Positions 33,675 through 45,207 of a DNA stretch of 64,000 nucleotides are shown in pieces. Location of the stretch: positions 17,798-81,797 of the forward strand of contig QKYT01000220.1 in the NCBI GenBank assembly GCA_003550305.1, read 5' to 3'. The notes below the pieces were generated by a model. The model saw nothing but the letters and a program-made list of their open reading frames with translations, had not been told where the DNA came from and ran no database searches. The translations under genes and the position numbers were made by a program. Numbering within the stretch: the first letter of the stretch is position 1; every line of letters starts with the position of its first letter. The DNA is from Glomus cerebriforme (taxonomy: Eukaryota; Glomeromycota; Glomeromycetes; Glomerales; Glomeraceae).

Positions 33675-36286
33675 TTAAGTCATCGAATCTCTAAGATCAT
33701 CAAAAACATTCTTCAATGTTTTCCTAAAAGACGCACTATCTGTCTCGTTACATTTTTTATAGCTACTAATACTAAATTTTATCCCTTCATTCCCAATAGC
33801 ATAATTAACTCCATAACCTTCAGGAACAACAGCTCCAAATCCACCATAAAAGTAATCACCTGGACTTAGATTAGACGATGAGAGTTTAAAATACATCGAT
33901 TGAATGTATGATGGATCTGTAAAGATTAGTGCACGTGATTTTTCCTCTTCGTTCTGGATTTGAACTCTTAATCCTAATAAATGTCGATCTACACCTTTAC
34001 CTAATTGAGAAAGAAATGAAAGAAATAAATAAATATTTTTATATTAATCAATTATCTTTTTTTCCGTACCATTTATAGCTGAAATCATATATTCAAGATG
34101 TGATTGAATCGCCTTTGTTAATAAAGCGAACTTTTGTTCTTTCTACAAAATCATTGAATTGAAATTAAAAAATATTAATCTTCTAAGATAAAATTTATAA
34201 TTATCAAATGAAATACCTTGATGTCTTTATCATCGAAAGCTTTTGTAAAGGCTACACTATCAACTGAACAAGATCTCACTGTTTCTGTACGTCCATGTAA
34301 AAATCCTCTGGTAGACGCTGATTCATAAGTAGGACATGGTTTTCCATACTGGCGATGATAAGCAAGCTGCAACCCCATTTGGACAAACGCGTCTGGACTT
34401 ATTTTAACTAAAAATAGAGAGAGGAAATCAAAATATATTATATAAATAAATCAAGATAATTAATTATATACCACTTTTAAGCCAATTCGATCCGTATTCA
34501 TTATAATGCAACAAAACACTGTCAACATTATCAATAGCCGCTTGAATATTAGATTGTGCTTTTTCAATAGTAGTTTCCAATGAAGAATTAGTGACCCATT
34601 TGAGGTGTTGAGGGGCTGAGAGCGGAATTGAAGAACTGTTCGGTGGATCTTGTGCTGGCTCTCTTTAAAAATAATTTTTAAAGCAAAATTCATAAACATG
34701 AAAGAGATGTGTTTTTGAATTGTAAATACAGCTTACTTTGACACAATATAATCGAAAATACGTCCAGGTATAACTGCGTCGGCAGGAGAATGCTTTATAA
34801 TATTTGCATAACTGGTTAATTATAGTTAATTAAAAGGAAAATTATTAAATTATTGAAATTGGAATAATACCTCACCGTTAACTCCAGCACGTCCATTACT
34901 CTGTACGATTACTTGAAGACATTTGTCAAACCAACGATTATGACCGTTAAATGCATGGAAAAGATTATGATGAGAGATATCAATATTACTATCGGTCGAA
35001 TAATCATCTAATGAAACCCCAAACAATGCCGTGTCAATTGCTTCTAAACTAGATTTATTTTCTGAAGATAAAGATTCGAGAGTTTTGCGAGCCTAAAATA
35101 GGACCTATCTTTAATAAACAATATTATAACTCATAAACACATAAATGTAAATATTTACCGTAGCCCAAGTATCTCGATGTTCGCAGGACAATAAACCAAT
35201 AGGAAGTTGTAATTCATTGGTATTGTTGACTTGTTCAACTACTGATTTAAGTTGTCTACGATCACATGATATCAACAGATGTTAAAGTACATCAATACAT
35301 TAAAGTTTAATTGAATCATAATAACCTTTCAATATCCTTGATGGTAACTCTTGCCCCTCCTTCGCCCAAAACCTGAACTTTAAAAATTTGATCCCTAAAC
35401 AAGACAATTATATGTTTGGCAGTCGTTGGCCAAGAAGTAATAATTCGATCAGCTGGAAAATCAGCAATTCGGGTTGTACCAAATTGTTTTTTATATTGAT
35501 CCATACATAAGGGACCTTGACGAGTAGATTCCGGAGGTAATGATTCACTATGATACAAAATACAAGCATACCAAATATTAATTAATTATAAATCTGTCTT
35601 TTAGCAAGTTGACCACATATATAATATATACTTGTTAACTTCTTCATTGAAACTTAATAAATTAGAAATAAAGCCAGCCGTTCTGTTGATTTGAAAATCC
35701 GTTATTTGACCCTTTGGCAAAGTTTGTTTAAGAATCCCACTAGGATGGTCTTTGAATTCACACCACCAATTTACGTTTATAAGCGACGGTTCACGCCATT
35801 CTAGATAAGCTTTATTCAGCCAAATATTTTCGAGCCAACTATACTATCAAATAAAATAAAGTAAAATTTACGTAATAATATATTTTATCATTGTGTTTTC
35901 AATTATAATTATTGTACCTTTTCTACTTTATCTAATTCATGCAGTCTTGTTTGGAGAATTTCGCCCAAGCCGCCAGCTTTAATAAAATCGTCGACTGCAT
36001 TAACAGCACGAGTATAGTCTTCAGGTTTGAGAATTGGCAACAAACTTTTTTTGTAACGTTCAGCAGTTTCTTGTAGAGTTGGAATAGGGAGACGTGGGAT
36101 AATATGCTGGTTGGAAAAAGTTTTTGGTTTATCGTGTTCAGTTTGCGAAGATAAATTGCGTGAAAAAATTGAATATAAAGGCTTATACGTTTGTTGAATG
36201 TTAATGAAATGTTTCTTAATAATAGTATTTGGTAATGTTCGAACTAATGGTAAAGTCGAACTTACAAAGATTCTAACAATTGTCAT
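33675..36286 (-). CDS. Carnitine O-acetyltransferase, 652 aa, 10 exons
   Basis: Exons 36286-35918, 35843-35632, 35547-35326, 35255-35159, 35092-34871, 34792-34737, 34662-34472, 34407-34217, 34142-34070 and 34000-33675 join by GT-AG introns into 653 codons including the stop. The enzyme moves acetyl groups between CoA and carnitine, for acetyl transport into mitochondria. Family blocks in order: [52 protein letters not shown] with [23 protein letters not shown] with the catalytic His, and a C-terminal [17 protein letters not shown]oA/carnitine region. The first ~50 residues are basic and hydroxylated without acids, like a mitochondrial presequence. There is no C-terminal peroxisomal SKL-type signal (it ends DSMT). 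Yeast Cat2/Yat1 are the nearest known types, but which one is uncertain. Confidence 0.93.
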
Positions 36287-36482
36287 TTTTATATTACGAA
36301 TTAAATTCTAAGAAAAAAATTCGAGATAATTGCATAGATGTAAAGATGGTTAAGACGCGTGTAACAAATAGTCACACAAAATAATAACTGTTCGCTCGCA
36401 ATTTTATTACACTTTAAATACTCGTAATAATACTCGTGATGATCGTAGTAATAAATATATCATTAGCAGATTGACCTTGATA

Positions 36483-37272
36483 CTAATATGCATTCACCAT
36501 TGCTTTCAATGCTTCAACTAAATCACCTTTGTTTTCCCTTAAATATTTATCAGCTTCAGGCTTTGTTACATCCATTTCTTTCATCTAAAAAAAAAATAAA
36601 TAAATAAATAAGGGGTTGTGTGTTTTATAATAAACTGATTATAAAATAGACAAATCTTACAATAAATTCTATGTCCTCTTTTGATACCTTTATTTTCTCA
36701 GCATCCTTTTGTCTTTATTAATTGCATGGAAAGAATGTTAATTAGTTAAATCAAAAGTTAAAGGAAATTAATTGCATTAAACAAATATTACTTTTGAAGT
36801 TTTTGATCATTAAGACGCTTTTTCTCTTCATTGACGGTCTCTACAATATTTAAAGCCTACTCAAAACAAGATTATTAAAATTTAATTTTGATAATCTAAA
36901 TGGTATCATACACCACAGACCAAATGTTCTTACCTTATCCAATTTTGATTCATCAATTCCTTCACCTTCAGCTCTTTCAGCAACATATCCTTCGACAGCT
37001 TGCATATCTTTTTTAGCTTGACCTTTAAATCCTTTTTGTTGAGGTTCTTCTGCTTGTTGATCATCATCTACGTTAGTTGCTTCCTTTTCCTTTTCTTTTT
37101 CCTTTTCCTTCACTTTCACTTGTTTATCATTTTTTGATGATGAATGTGATAATGTTGAAGCAGCTACTTGTTGTGCTGTTTCTGTTGCCGCTGCCACTGA
37201 AGATGAAGTATTATTAGCAGCATTATTGTTGTTGTTTTTATTAGCTTTCTTCTTTTGTTTCTTATTGGCCAT
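36483..37272 (-). CDS. HYPK: HYPK-like NatA regulator with UBA-like domain, 185 aa
   Basis: Exons 37272-36934, 36856-36792, 36712-36661 and 36584-36483 join to 186 codons. The C-terminal ~60 residues match Huntingtin-interacting protein K: a helix (ETVNEEKKRLNDQKLQK), then VSKEDIEFIMKEMDVTKPEA, then a UBA-like end with LRENKGDLVEALKAMVNAY. HYPK binds the NatA N-terminal acetyltransferase (Naa10/Naa15) at the ribosome. The N-terminal half is low-complexity: Lys/Asn runs, Ser/Ala stretch, EKEKEKEKEK, unlike the shorter animal protein. The start at 37272 is the first ATG in this frame. A TCACGTGA palindrome lies 81 bp upstream. A NAC-alpha UBA relative is the main alternative. Confidence 0.85.
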
Positions 37273-37352
37273 ATTAAAATCAAAGGTTCCCAACAAAAAT
37301 GTATCTAAAAGATGGGACTTTATTAAAAATAAAATTCCTTGTGATACAAGGA

Positions 37353-37360
37353 TCACGTGA
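37353..37360. promoter_or_regulatory. TCACGTGA palindrome upstream of HYPK
   Basis: A perfect eight-base palindrome 81 bp upstream of the HYPK-like ATG. TCACGTGA is the preferred site of Cbf1/USF-type bHLH regulators in fungi. The same core recurs upstream of other genes here (41262-41269, 44872-44879, 51983-51990, 52823-52830). Function is inferred from the motif only. Confidence 0.45.
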
Positions 37361-37636
37361 TTTTAGAGAGAGAGAAACAATAAAATTTATTAAATAAAAT
37401 TATTAAAATTCGGGCAGATAAATTAAATAGTTGTACAATAAAATTACAATAAAGTAGGTTTCTAAAAATTAAAAAATTATAACAATTCTAATTCTAATTT
37501 TCTACCATCGCAAGAGTTTTTTTTTTGTCCTCTTAAAAAAATATATACAATACACTATAATTTTGATGGAATATTACCAAATTCTTCGACGTATTATAGT
37601 CTATATTATGTATATTAAGTAAAAAAAATTAATATA

Positions 37637-40600
37637 TTATATCCGCCCATGTTGCTTTCGAGAACCATTATTATTGTCAAATTGAACATCATCAAATTGT
37701 TCTTGTTGTTGATACTGTCCTTGATAATATTGTTCTTGTTCAGGTTCATTATAATCGTAATATTGTTGTGATGATCCAGGGTCCTGAGAAGTATTAGATA
37801 AAGTTTCTGCATAATTATCATCAGTTTGAGGTGACAATAATTCATGTTGTGACTCATCTTCGGGTCCAATTACTTGATGCGTTAAATGAACTGCGCCTGA
37901 AGCCATTTGTTGCCTTTGACGTTCTTGTCGTTTAATTCTACGAAGTCTCGTTCGTTCCCAATCTTCCCAACGTTTTAGTGGTACTTTGGAAGGGTCAAAT
38001 GAACCTTCTTTTTTACCATGATCATCACCTTTACCTTCACCTTCAACTTTTCTAGTTTCACCCCATGAAAAATCATCAAAATGCCAATATGCATAAGTTG
38101 GTAATACAAAATTCCAAACAGGTAATGCTAATAAATAAATTAACATCCATAAAACATAAACTAATTTCCTTGTTGTAATAAAAATTAATATAGCAGGCAA
38201 TCCAAGAACTGCTACCAACATTAACAGCGGTATAGATTCGGAAAAATTTTTTGGTGGGCTCATTATGGATTTTACAATTAGCAAAAAAGTTAACATGATA
38301 GCCACAGGTAAAACAACTGTTCCCATTAATTCCATAAACACCACAAATTGCATAGAGAAACAGAAAGTTCCACAAAGGTTACGAACTAACACTAATTCCA
38401 TTAAATTGTGAATTGTTGAATTAATCCATCGACGACGTTGAGAAAGTAAAACTTTAAATTCATCGGGGACAACAGTTTTACATATAGCTTGTGGACAAAA
38501 AGTCATTTTTCTTTGAGGAAAATTTCTAAGCATGAGTGTTGTCAAGAAACGGTCTTCACCAAGCAATAATAAATTCTTTTGATGAAGTGTGGTAACATCA
38601 TTTTGCGAATATTCTTGAACGATTTCTGGTTTTGTGATAATTGGCACCCAATCATCATCACCTTTTCTTGCTTTAAGACGATACATACAGAAACAACCTG
38701 GTAGACATGTAACACCACCAAATACTGATTCAAACCCTTTACCCAGATGGTGAGAAATATAATATTCGAAAACTTGAATAGCCGTAACCCAAGAATCCCG
38801 TTTATTAGCAATCTTTGTTTCACCACAAAGACCCATAATGAGAGGATCATTACACATACAATTAATCAATAGTCTTAAAGAATCAGGATAAACTTTAGTA
38901 TCAGCATCAACCTATCCAAATGAAAGTAAATCCCATTAAATCTTTTATTATAATAAATTTAGACACAATTAATTAAAATGTAATCTTACCATTAGGACGA
39001 TTTCAAAAAAATCGGGAGTTATACCCATTAAATGATGAATTTTCCTAAATAAATCGTAATCCAAAGCGGTCATACGATCATTGTATGTTATACGGCTAAA
39101 GAAATTCATTAGAATTAATTGGGAATCACGTTTTCCACGATTTCCAGGTTTAGGTTTTCCTTGCTCTTCTGGAGTACCACATTTTACAACAAGAATCATC
39201 GGCACTCTTCGTTCTTTCCATGCTAAAATGCAAGAAATGAAATTAGTTAAAATTGAATATAAACATATAGAGCATGCATTCTAATTACTTACGGAAATAA
39301 CCAGCATAAACTTTTGCCATGTTGTGTTGCTTATTTCCCGCAGCAATAGCAATATAACTTTGAGGTGGAGGATCTTTAAATTGTTCTTCAACTTCCATCA
39401 TTTCTATACAAATATCTGGAGTACTTTTATCATTACCACTACCTGTAATTATGCCATCACATATAAGGAATAGAAGTTTACGATCATCCGGATAATCAGT
39501 TGCAGCCATTGATTCACACGTGATACGCAGACCAACTTCACCTTCAGAATAACAAGTGACTAGTAATACTGTGAAAAGATCATTTCCAACTTTATCCGTG
39601 CTAATTGTCTTCATAACCTCATTTTTATGAGCTCGTCCAGCCAGAGGAGAAACTACGGCTTTTTTTACTTCCTTTGGCTCATGTGCAAGACGATGTGAAA
39701 TGAACCAATCGAAAATACAAGCCATCAAAAATCTACACATAACAATTCCCAATATTGCAACAAGCATAATTATATTGAATATATCGGAGGTGAAACATCC
39801 AATCGTTTGTTTATCAATATTTCCTGCGTAATATTTTTGCATTATGCATACAGTTGCTTGTTTTGTATCTTCTCGATTGTAAAATAAGCGAGTTGCATCT
39901 TTACCACCCTGAGGATGATTAGTATTCAATACATCACGGATAATATTATCAATCAAATCATTTTCAATTGGATCAGGATTTGCCTTCATATATGAATCCA
40001 TGTTAAGAACAGCACCATCAATTACAATATAATTATTAATCCTTCCAACCTGGTCCCAATCAAATCCAACCATTTTTGTTGTATTTTCAAGTTGATATTG
40101 AGCAATTGCAGATTCTGTAAGTTTTGGGAGAGGACATTCTGGTCCTTCAGTACATAATGGTGTAGTTACTGCAGCAAATTTTTGTATTCCCGGTGCAAGA
40201 CATGATGGGATCTCGTTAACATCCCGCTTGAAATTATTCGTTATATCATAACCAGGTCCATCATTTTCTAATACGTCAAAGAAATTGACTTCATTTGATA
40301 TTGCTTGACTAACGTTAAACTGCCAACCAAGAATTCCGAGAACACCTAAATAAAAATTTAGAACCTGAAGTTAATCGTGTAATAAAAATCTTTTCTATTT
40401 ATTTTTTTTCTTACCTCCTACTTCACCATAATGTAAAAACTTTTCAGCGTTATTAGCCTGAGAGCCGGGACACAATGCGGGTCTAAAACCAATTGTCAAG
40501 AATGCAACAATACCACCCATGATGGCGGCAACGAAACATAATGCAAACTTTTCTCTCCATGCTTGTTTAGACTGTTTATCGTGTAGACCAAAAAATTTAG

Positions 40601-40790
40601 ATAGTAAGGCACCTGGAGCCCAAATAGTAACCACACGTGCAAATAGAACCCAAGGATCTAAAGGTTTCCTTTCTTTTTTGCCAGTAAGTAGAGGAGCAGC
40701 AGGCTGATATCTTTCAGGCCTGCTTAGAGTTTTACCTCTTCGAAGTGTATTCGTTCTACTTGTTGGAGGCGCGTATACCGCGTCTTCCAT
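37637..40790 (-). CDS. Class IV (Chs3-type) chitin synthase, 978 aa
   Basis: Exons 40790-40415, 40345-39293, 39222-38990 and 38911-37637 join to 979 codons including the stop. It polymerises UDP-GlcNAc into chitin at the plasma membrane. The N-terminal block [20 protein letters not shown] with [12 protein letters not shown] and a first membrane segment is typical of division-2 class IV enzymes. A long luminal region and a second membrane segment ([20 protein letters not shown]) follow. The catalytic domain has [17 protein letters not shown]-like [21 protein letters not shown] and [12 protein letters not shown], the hallmark acceptor/processivity motif. Several C-terminal transmembrane helices come next, ending in a charged, Gln-rich cytosolic tail with GEDESQ-type acids. 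All catalytic motifs are intact. A TCACGTGA site lies 472 bp upstream of the start. Confidence 0.95.
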
Positions 40791-40799
40791 TTTATTTAA

Positions 40800-41780
40800 T
40801 AATTTCGCGCGATTATTAAAATTTTTCCTTCACTTTTTAAAAGGAAAGCGGTCTTAAAAAAGAAGGGGAAAATTTTTTGTCTACGGGTATAGTTTGTTCC
40901 ATATTTATTTCCGAAGTCATTATTATTTTATTATTTGCATATTTATTCGGTACGCCACATAAATCCAGGAGATTTCACTAGTAACCCTTAATCTTCAAAG
41001 AAAAATTTGTTTAATGTGACGTTATTCTAAGCCAAATTAAGTGACTTTTTTAAAAATAGACAGAACATCGATCATTTTATGCATATTGTTTTATATTAAA
41101 TTGTTTCTATAAATATTAATTAACTAAACAAAAACGGCCGATTATTAGTCAATGAATTTTTTTTTTTTTAAATTAAAGCGTAGATCAAATCGGGAAATTA
41201 ATTCATTTGACTGGCACTGCCATAATAAGCCAACAGTAAAAGCCAACTTACGGTTAAGGAGTCACGTGATAGATATCATGTATACTCAGTGTAGTGTTCC
41301 ATTTGATACATTTAAAAATGCAATATTAAATTATAATAAAATGTGTAGGTAACATACCATATTGCGTTATAATTTATTAACAATAAAATTCTTACCGAAT
41401 CAAAAGTTTTAGATACAAATTAAAGTTCATAATCAGTCAATCAGTCACATGTTATAATAAATGTTTGTCGATTATTAAACCATCAGAGTGTTAGTTTTAT
41501 TATATTGAAATAAGCAAGATAACATAATCAGATAAAAAAAACTTGATTATTAAAAAATACAATTATAATTGAATTTTTTTTTCATAACATACTATAAATA
41601 AAAAAAGTTATATAAAAATAATAGAATAAATATAATTAAATATAATTGAACAAATTATAATATATTTATTCTGCTACCCATGATCATGCTGATCATGCTA
41701 ATAAACTATTTTCTGACGCGTCCTTTTACTTTTTTCTTTTTAAATATTTGCATGATGATTTTTTTCTTTATTACAATATT
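40800..41780. other. Intergenic region 5' of the chitin synthase gene
   Basis: Holds the likely promoter of the minus-strand chitin synthase gene. One TCACGTGA palindrome (41262-41269) is the only recognised site. A 66-codon frame at 41152-41352 has no supporting features. Confidence 0.5.
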
Positions 41781-41786
41781 TCACAT

Positions 41787-42049
41787 AATCCCCTGTCGCA
41801 CTAAGTGTCACTCATGATTGCCTTCAGTCTAATTTTTTGCATGTGATCAGCTAACCGGGAATTTTCATTCACTTATTCCTCAGTCTCATATAGACAGCCG
41901 GGAAATCACTAATTTTATAAGAACTGTTTAAAATGTCTTATAATAACTTAATAATTTGTAGAAAAATAATGTAAAAAAAAAGTTTAAAATAGTTAATCAT
42001 GTAAAGTCACATGTTATTTATGAGTGACACGCTCCGGGGGATTACCCAT
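41787..42049. mobile_element. Probable MITE with GTGTCACTCAT inverted ends
   Basis: The left end reads TAATCCCCTGTCGCACTAAG followed by TGTCACTCAT. The right end, reverse-complemented, reads TAATCCCCCGGAGCGTGTCA followed by CTCAT. The two ~28 bp ends pair imperfectly, with about 200 bp of non-coding sequence between them. Immediately to the right, ATTTATTTCA and TGAAATAAAT (42048-42073) form a perfect small hairpin with a TGGGGG loop. No target-site duplication was confirmed, so this could also be a chance inverted repeat. Confidence 0.45.
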
Positions 42050-42073
42050 TTATTTCATGGGGGTGAAATAAAT

Positions 42074-42745
42074 AATACTTATTTTTAGAAATAAAGTCAA
42101 AAATATTAATAATTATGCAATTGTAGTTTATTTACAGTATAGCTTAATAAAAAAATATCAGCACGGTAAAAAAAGCATGATCCTATTTGATTGTAGGATA
42201 AAATTGTTTAATAAATATTTTAAATAATTATCATAATATAATATATAAACAAAATGCATTTAATTGATTATATTTAAAAAATCTTAATATATATATTTAT
42301 ATATATATAACCTACCTAATATGTATACAGTATAATTTTTGCATCAGTAAATAACCATCAAATATAAAACTACTGTACCTATAAATAATATTAAATTACC
42401 AATGTTTTATTCTACAAAAAGTTCAATAAAAAGAATATTTTTATAAGCTCATCCTAAAATGTAATTCAAAAAGAGTTAATCTTGTATTTATGGTTTTATT
42501 TTATATTTTCGAGGGTATACACTTAAAATATATTTAAATTGTTATTTTTTATTGCCAAAAATTAATAATATATAGGATATATATTATTAAAGTGACTGAT
42601 TAATGAAATTTAAAACCATTCAAATTTTATCTCATTTAATTTTCTTAAAAATAATTTATAAGAAACTTTAATAATAATTGAAAATACTAACCACTGATAA
42701 CATTAAGGTGTCCATTAATTTCACAATACTAAAGCATATTTACCT
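42074..42745. other. AT-rich 3' flank of the SUN-domain gene
   Basis: Contains TA-rich microsatellite sequence near 42280-42315 and no supportable gene. It presumably includes the 3' untranslated region of the SUN gene. Confidence 0.5.
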
Positions 42746-44734
42746 TCAAGAAGTTTGACTCTTTAAATCCGGATGTACCCCATGTACACGGAAGCGATAT
42801 AAACAAGTATACTTTGGATTATCCCAATTATTTTTTACTTTCATGATTATTGCTCTAATAGGCTTGTTCAATCGATTTACCTCAAAAGTTTGAATGGGTG
42901 GACCATTTATATCATAAACGAACCGCCCAAAGAACAAATGATTAGGAGAAGAACCAAGTTTCAAATCTCTTCCGTATAAGTGCAAATAAATATCTGAATC
43001 TGATCCATAATTGTTATTTGTGACAGTGCTGGTATGTTCGCTATGCCCATTATCAAATTTATTTGCATCTGGGTCATCATCGGCAAATCCCCATATTTCA
43101 AATTCTTTTGGAGCACTCGTTGTACCCATTGCAACAGTTTTACTAACATGATCATAAGTTACAGCAGTTACATAGATTTGTCGACTCAATAATACAGCCA
43201 ATTGTCCTTTTTGTCCGGCAAAAGGCCAACACTGTCCAACATGTACATCTGGTTGAAGAGCCGTAACAGGTGGTTTCCCCCTTGTAATTCCATGTCCTGT
43301 TAATTTCGCAAATGCCATTCTATACCATTGTTCTGGCCACTGCTCGAAGGTTGGTGAAGTAAGTGGGCTAATGATTTTTGCACCACCAGTTGAAAGAGCA
43401 AAATCTGCTTTGTTTAGCTTATCTTGAGAATAAGTATATAACATTTCTTCAACAGCTTTCTTAATTTCTTGTCGCACCATATCCACAACATCATTATCTG
43501 ATACACGATTACTTCGATATCTGACTAAATCATAATTTTGTGGCGGAATTCTTTTTTGGACTTCAGCCGCACAGACTGTTTTTACTTGATCAGCAACAAC
43601 ATCTCGAATCAACAAATCATTATGCACAAATTCAGTGTCATCATTTAAGCTATAGTTTGATAAGTTACTGTTTTGTCGAAACACATTATGAATTTTTGGT
43701 ATATATTTTGCGAATTCCAGGTTTTGAAGATTAGTCAAGTTATAAGGAGTACGGTAAAGAATAATAAAAATCATTGCTATTCCCACGGACGAAAATAACA
43801 ATTTAATCAAGTTCGGTTGCGCTCTAACCGCGTTATTGGGACTTGTCAACATTGTTGAATTGGTATCGTTATTTGGATTCGCATTTCGAGGTGATACCAT
43901 AGTTGTTACATTTATCATTCTAATAAGTTTTTTCCAAACAGGCTCAATAAGATATTTGAAAATGATTATGTTTAAATTCAAGATCATCTGAATAATCAAA
44001 TCTAATATTTCTTGCAAAATTAATTTGATTCTATTCAAACTATGGCTAGTAAATTCCGGGTGATAGTTTTGTAACTGAACGTTATTGTTTTCATCACCGA
44101 TTCTTGTATCAGATTCTTCTTGTACAACCGATGCCGCAGAACTTTCTAGAAGTTGAACACCTGATAATTGTCTAAAAGATCTTGAACTATTATCTTCATG
44201 AATAGAATTCCCATCATATGAGACATAAGATTGATTTGCTGATGAGATCACTGAGTGGTAAGTGGTTTCAGAATTATAACCCGAAGAAGTTTCCGAAGTG
44301 ACGAAGGGAGATGATGCACGCGATCTGTTATTAGCCGAGTGTACAGATTCAGTACCAATAAACGAATTCCCTCTAGATAATGAAAGTGATGAAGAACGAG
44401 AGAAACTATAGTAGGAACTGCCTGAGTGACTGATAAGTAAATTTGAGCAAATTTCTTCAGATGAATGCTCGGAACCATCAGATAGCTGAGATTGTAAATT
44501 CAACGATTCTGTTTGTACGATATTATAATCTTCGATCGGAACACTAGATACAGAATAAAAACTTGCATTTACACTATGTTGACTAAAAGATTGGCTAGCT
44601 GGTTGAATAAGAGAAATTGATGATTGTTGTTGAGTTCCTCGTTCATTTGACACCTCCCTATTCACCGACTGCGTCATTTGTTGTACAATTGTTCTTGTTT
44701 GAGATCTCAGTTTTCTTTGGCTCGAATGTTTCAT
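42746..44734 (-). CDS. SUN-domain inner nuclear membrane protein, 662 aa, single exon
   Basis: One uninterrupted frame from ATG 44734 to the stop at 42746. The first ~280 residues are Ser/Gln/Asn-rich and probably disordered. An amphipathic or membrane-associated stretch at ~235-275 (IILQEIL, LIIQMILNLNIIIF) precedes a clear transmembrane helix at ~310-330 (KLLFSSVGIAMIFIILYRT). A luminal linker with short coiled coil (~385-440) leads to a C-terminal SUN domain (~470-655). The domain contains QPDVHVGQCWPFAGQKGQLA, LSRQIYVTAVTYDHV, FEIWGF and a closing YTCLYRFRVHG. SUN proteins trimerise in the perinuclear space and bind KASH peptides, linking nucleus to cytoskeleton (LINC complex, S. pombe Sad1). 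Unlike most neighbours the gene has no intron. Confidence 0.93.
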   Translation of the reverse strand: MKHSSQRKLRSQTRTIVQQMTQSVNREVSNERGTQQQSSISLIQPASQSFSQHSVNASFYSVSSVPIEDYNIVQTESLNLQSQLSDGSEHSSEEICSNLLISHSGSSYYSFSRSSSLSLSRGNSFIGTESVHSANNRSRASSPFVTSETSSGYNSETTYHSVISSANQSYVSYDGNSIHEDNSSRSFRQLSGVQLLESSAASVVQEESDTRIGDENNNVQLQNYHPEFTSHSLNRIKLILQEILDLIIQMILNLNIIIFKYLIEPVWKKLIRMINVTTMVSPRNANPNNDTNSTMLTSPNNAVRAQPNLIKLLFSSVGIAMIFIILYRTPYNLTNLQNLEFAKYIPKIHNVFRQNSNLSNYSLNDDTEFVHNDLLIRDVVADQVKTVCAAEVQKRIPPQNYDLVRYRSNRVSDNDVVDMVRQEIKKAVEEMLYTYSQDKLNKADFALSTGGAKIISPLTSPTFEQWPEQWYRMAFAKLTGHGITRGKPPVTALQPDVHVGQCWPFAGQKGQLAVLLSRQIYVTAVTYDHVSKTVAMGTTSAPKEFEIWGFADDDPDANKFDNGHSEHTSTVTNNNYGSDSDIYLHLYGRDLKLGSSPNHLFFGRFVYDINGPPIQTFEVNRLNKPIRAIIMKVKNNWDNPKYTCLYRFRVHGVHPDLKSQTS

Positions 44735-45207
44735 AACTTTTGGATAGACGTAATTGGTGGTAGTTAAAGTAATTTATTGCGTCGTTACGTATTGTGACAA
44801 ACTGTCTTTATTTGATAGTTGCGAAGAGCAGAAACTATAAATCACGCGTTATATACAATTGTAAACAAGAACACGTGACGGTAAAACATTTATCATTTAT
44901 ATCGGCCGCATTTTGTTCCGTGATTGTGTTACTGATAAAGGGTAATTTACTGAAGAAATTCGTCAGTTTTCAAGTTTTTTTGTTTTTTTTTCCTGTTTTT
45001 AGCAAGAAATTGTGACGTTTTTTTTTAGATTTCTTAGATAATCTTATGAAAAAGACAAACGCATTTAATGATATATAGTATGATGATTAAATTTTGAACG
45101 AGATTCCAAGCCGTGTTTAGTATCAAATCACATGTATTTAGGTTATGTAATCCTGGATAATCTTTTGATAAAATTTATTTCCTTTCTCTTAAAAATATAC
45201 TAATAAA
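44735..45207. promoter_or_regulatory. Divergent promoter between SUN gene and Dus4 gene
   Basis: 473 bp separate the two start codons, which point away from each other. It contains CACGTGAC (44872-44879), 138 bp upstream of the SUN start, a TTTTTTTTCC-type T-run near 44980, and no convincing TATA box or gene. Shared regulation is possible but not shown. Confidence 0.5.

Noticed and set aside
41152..41352. 66-codon frame upstream of chitin synthase
   Set aside because: Starts with a poly-T derived Phe run and has no recognisable feature.
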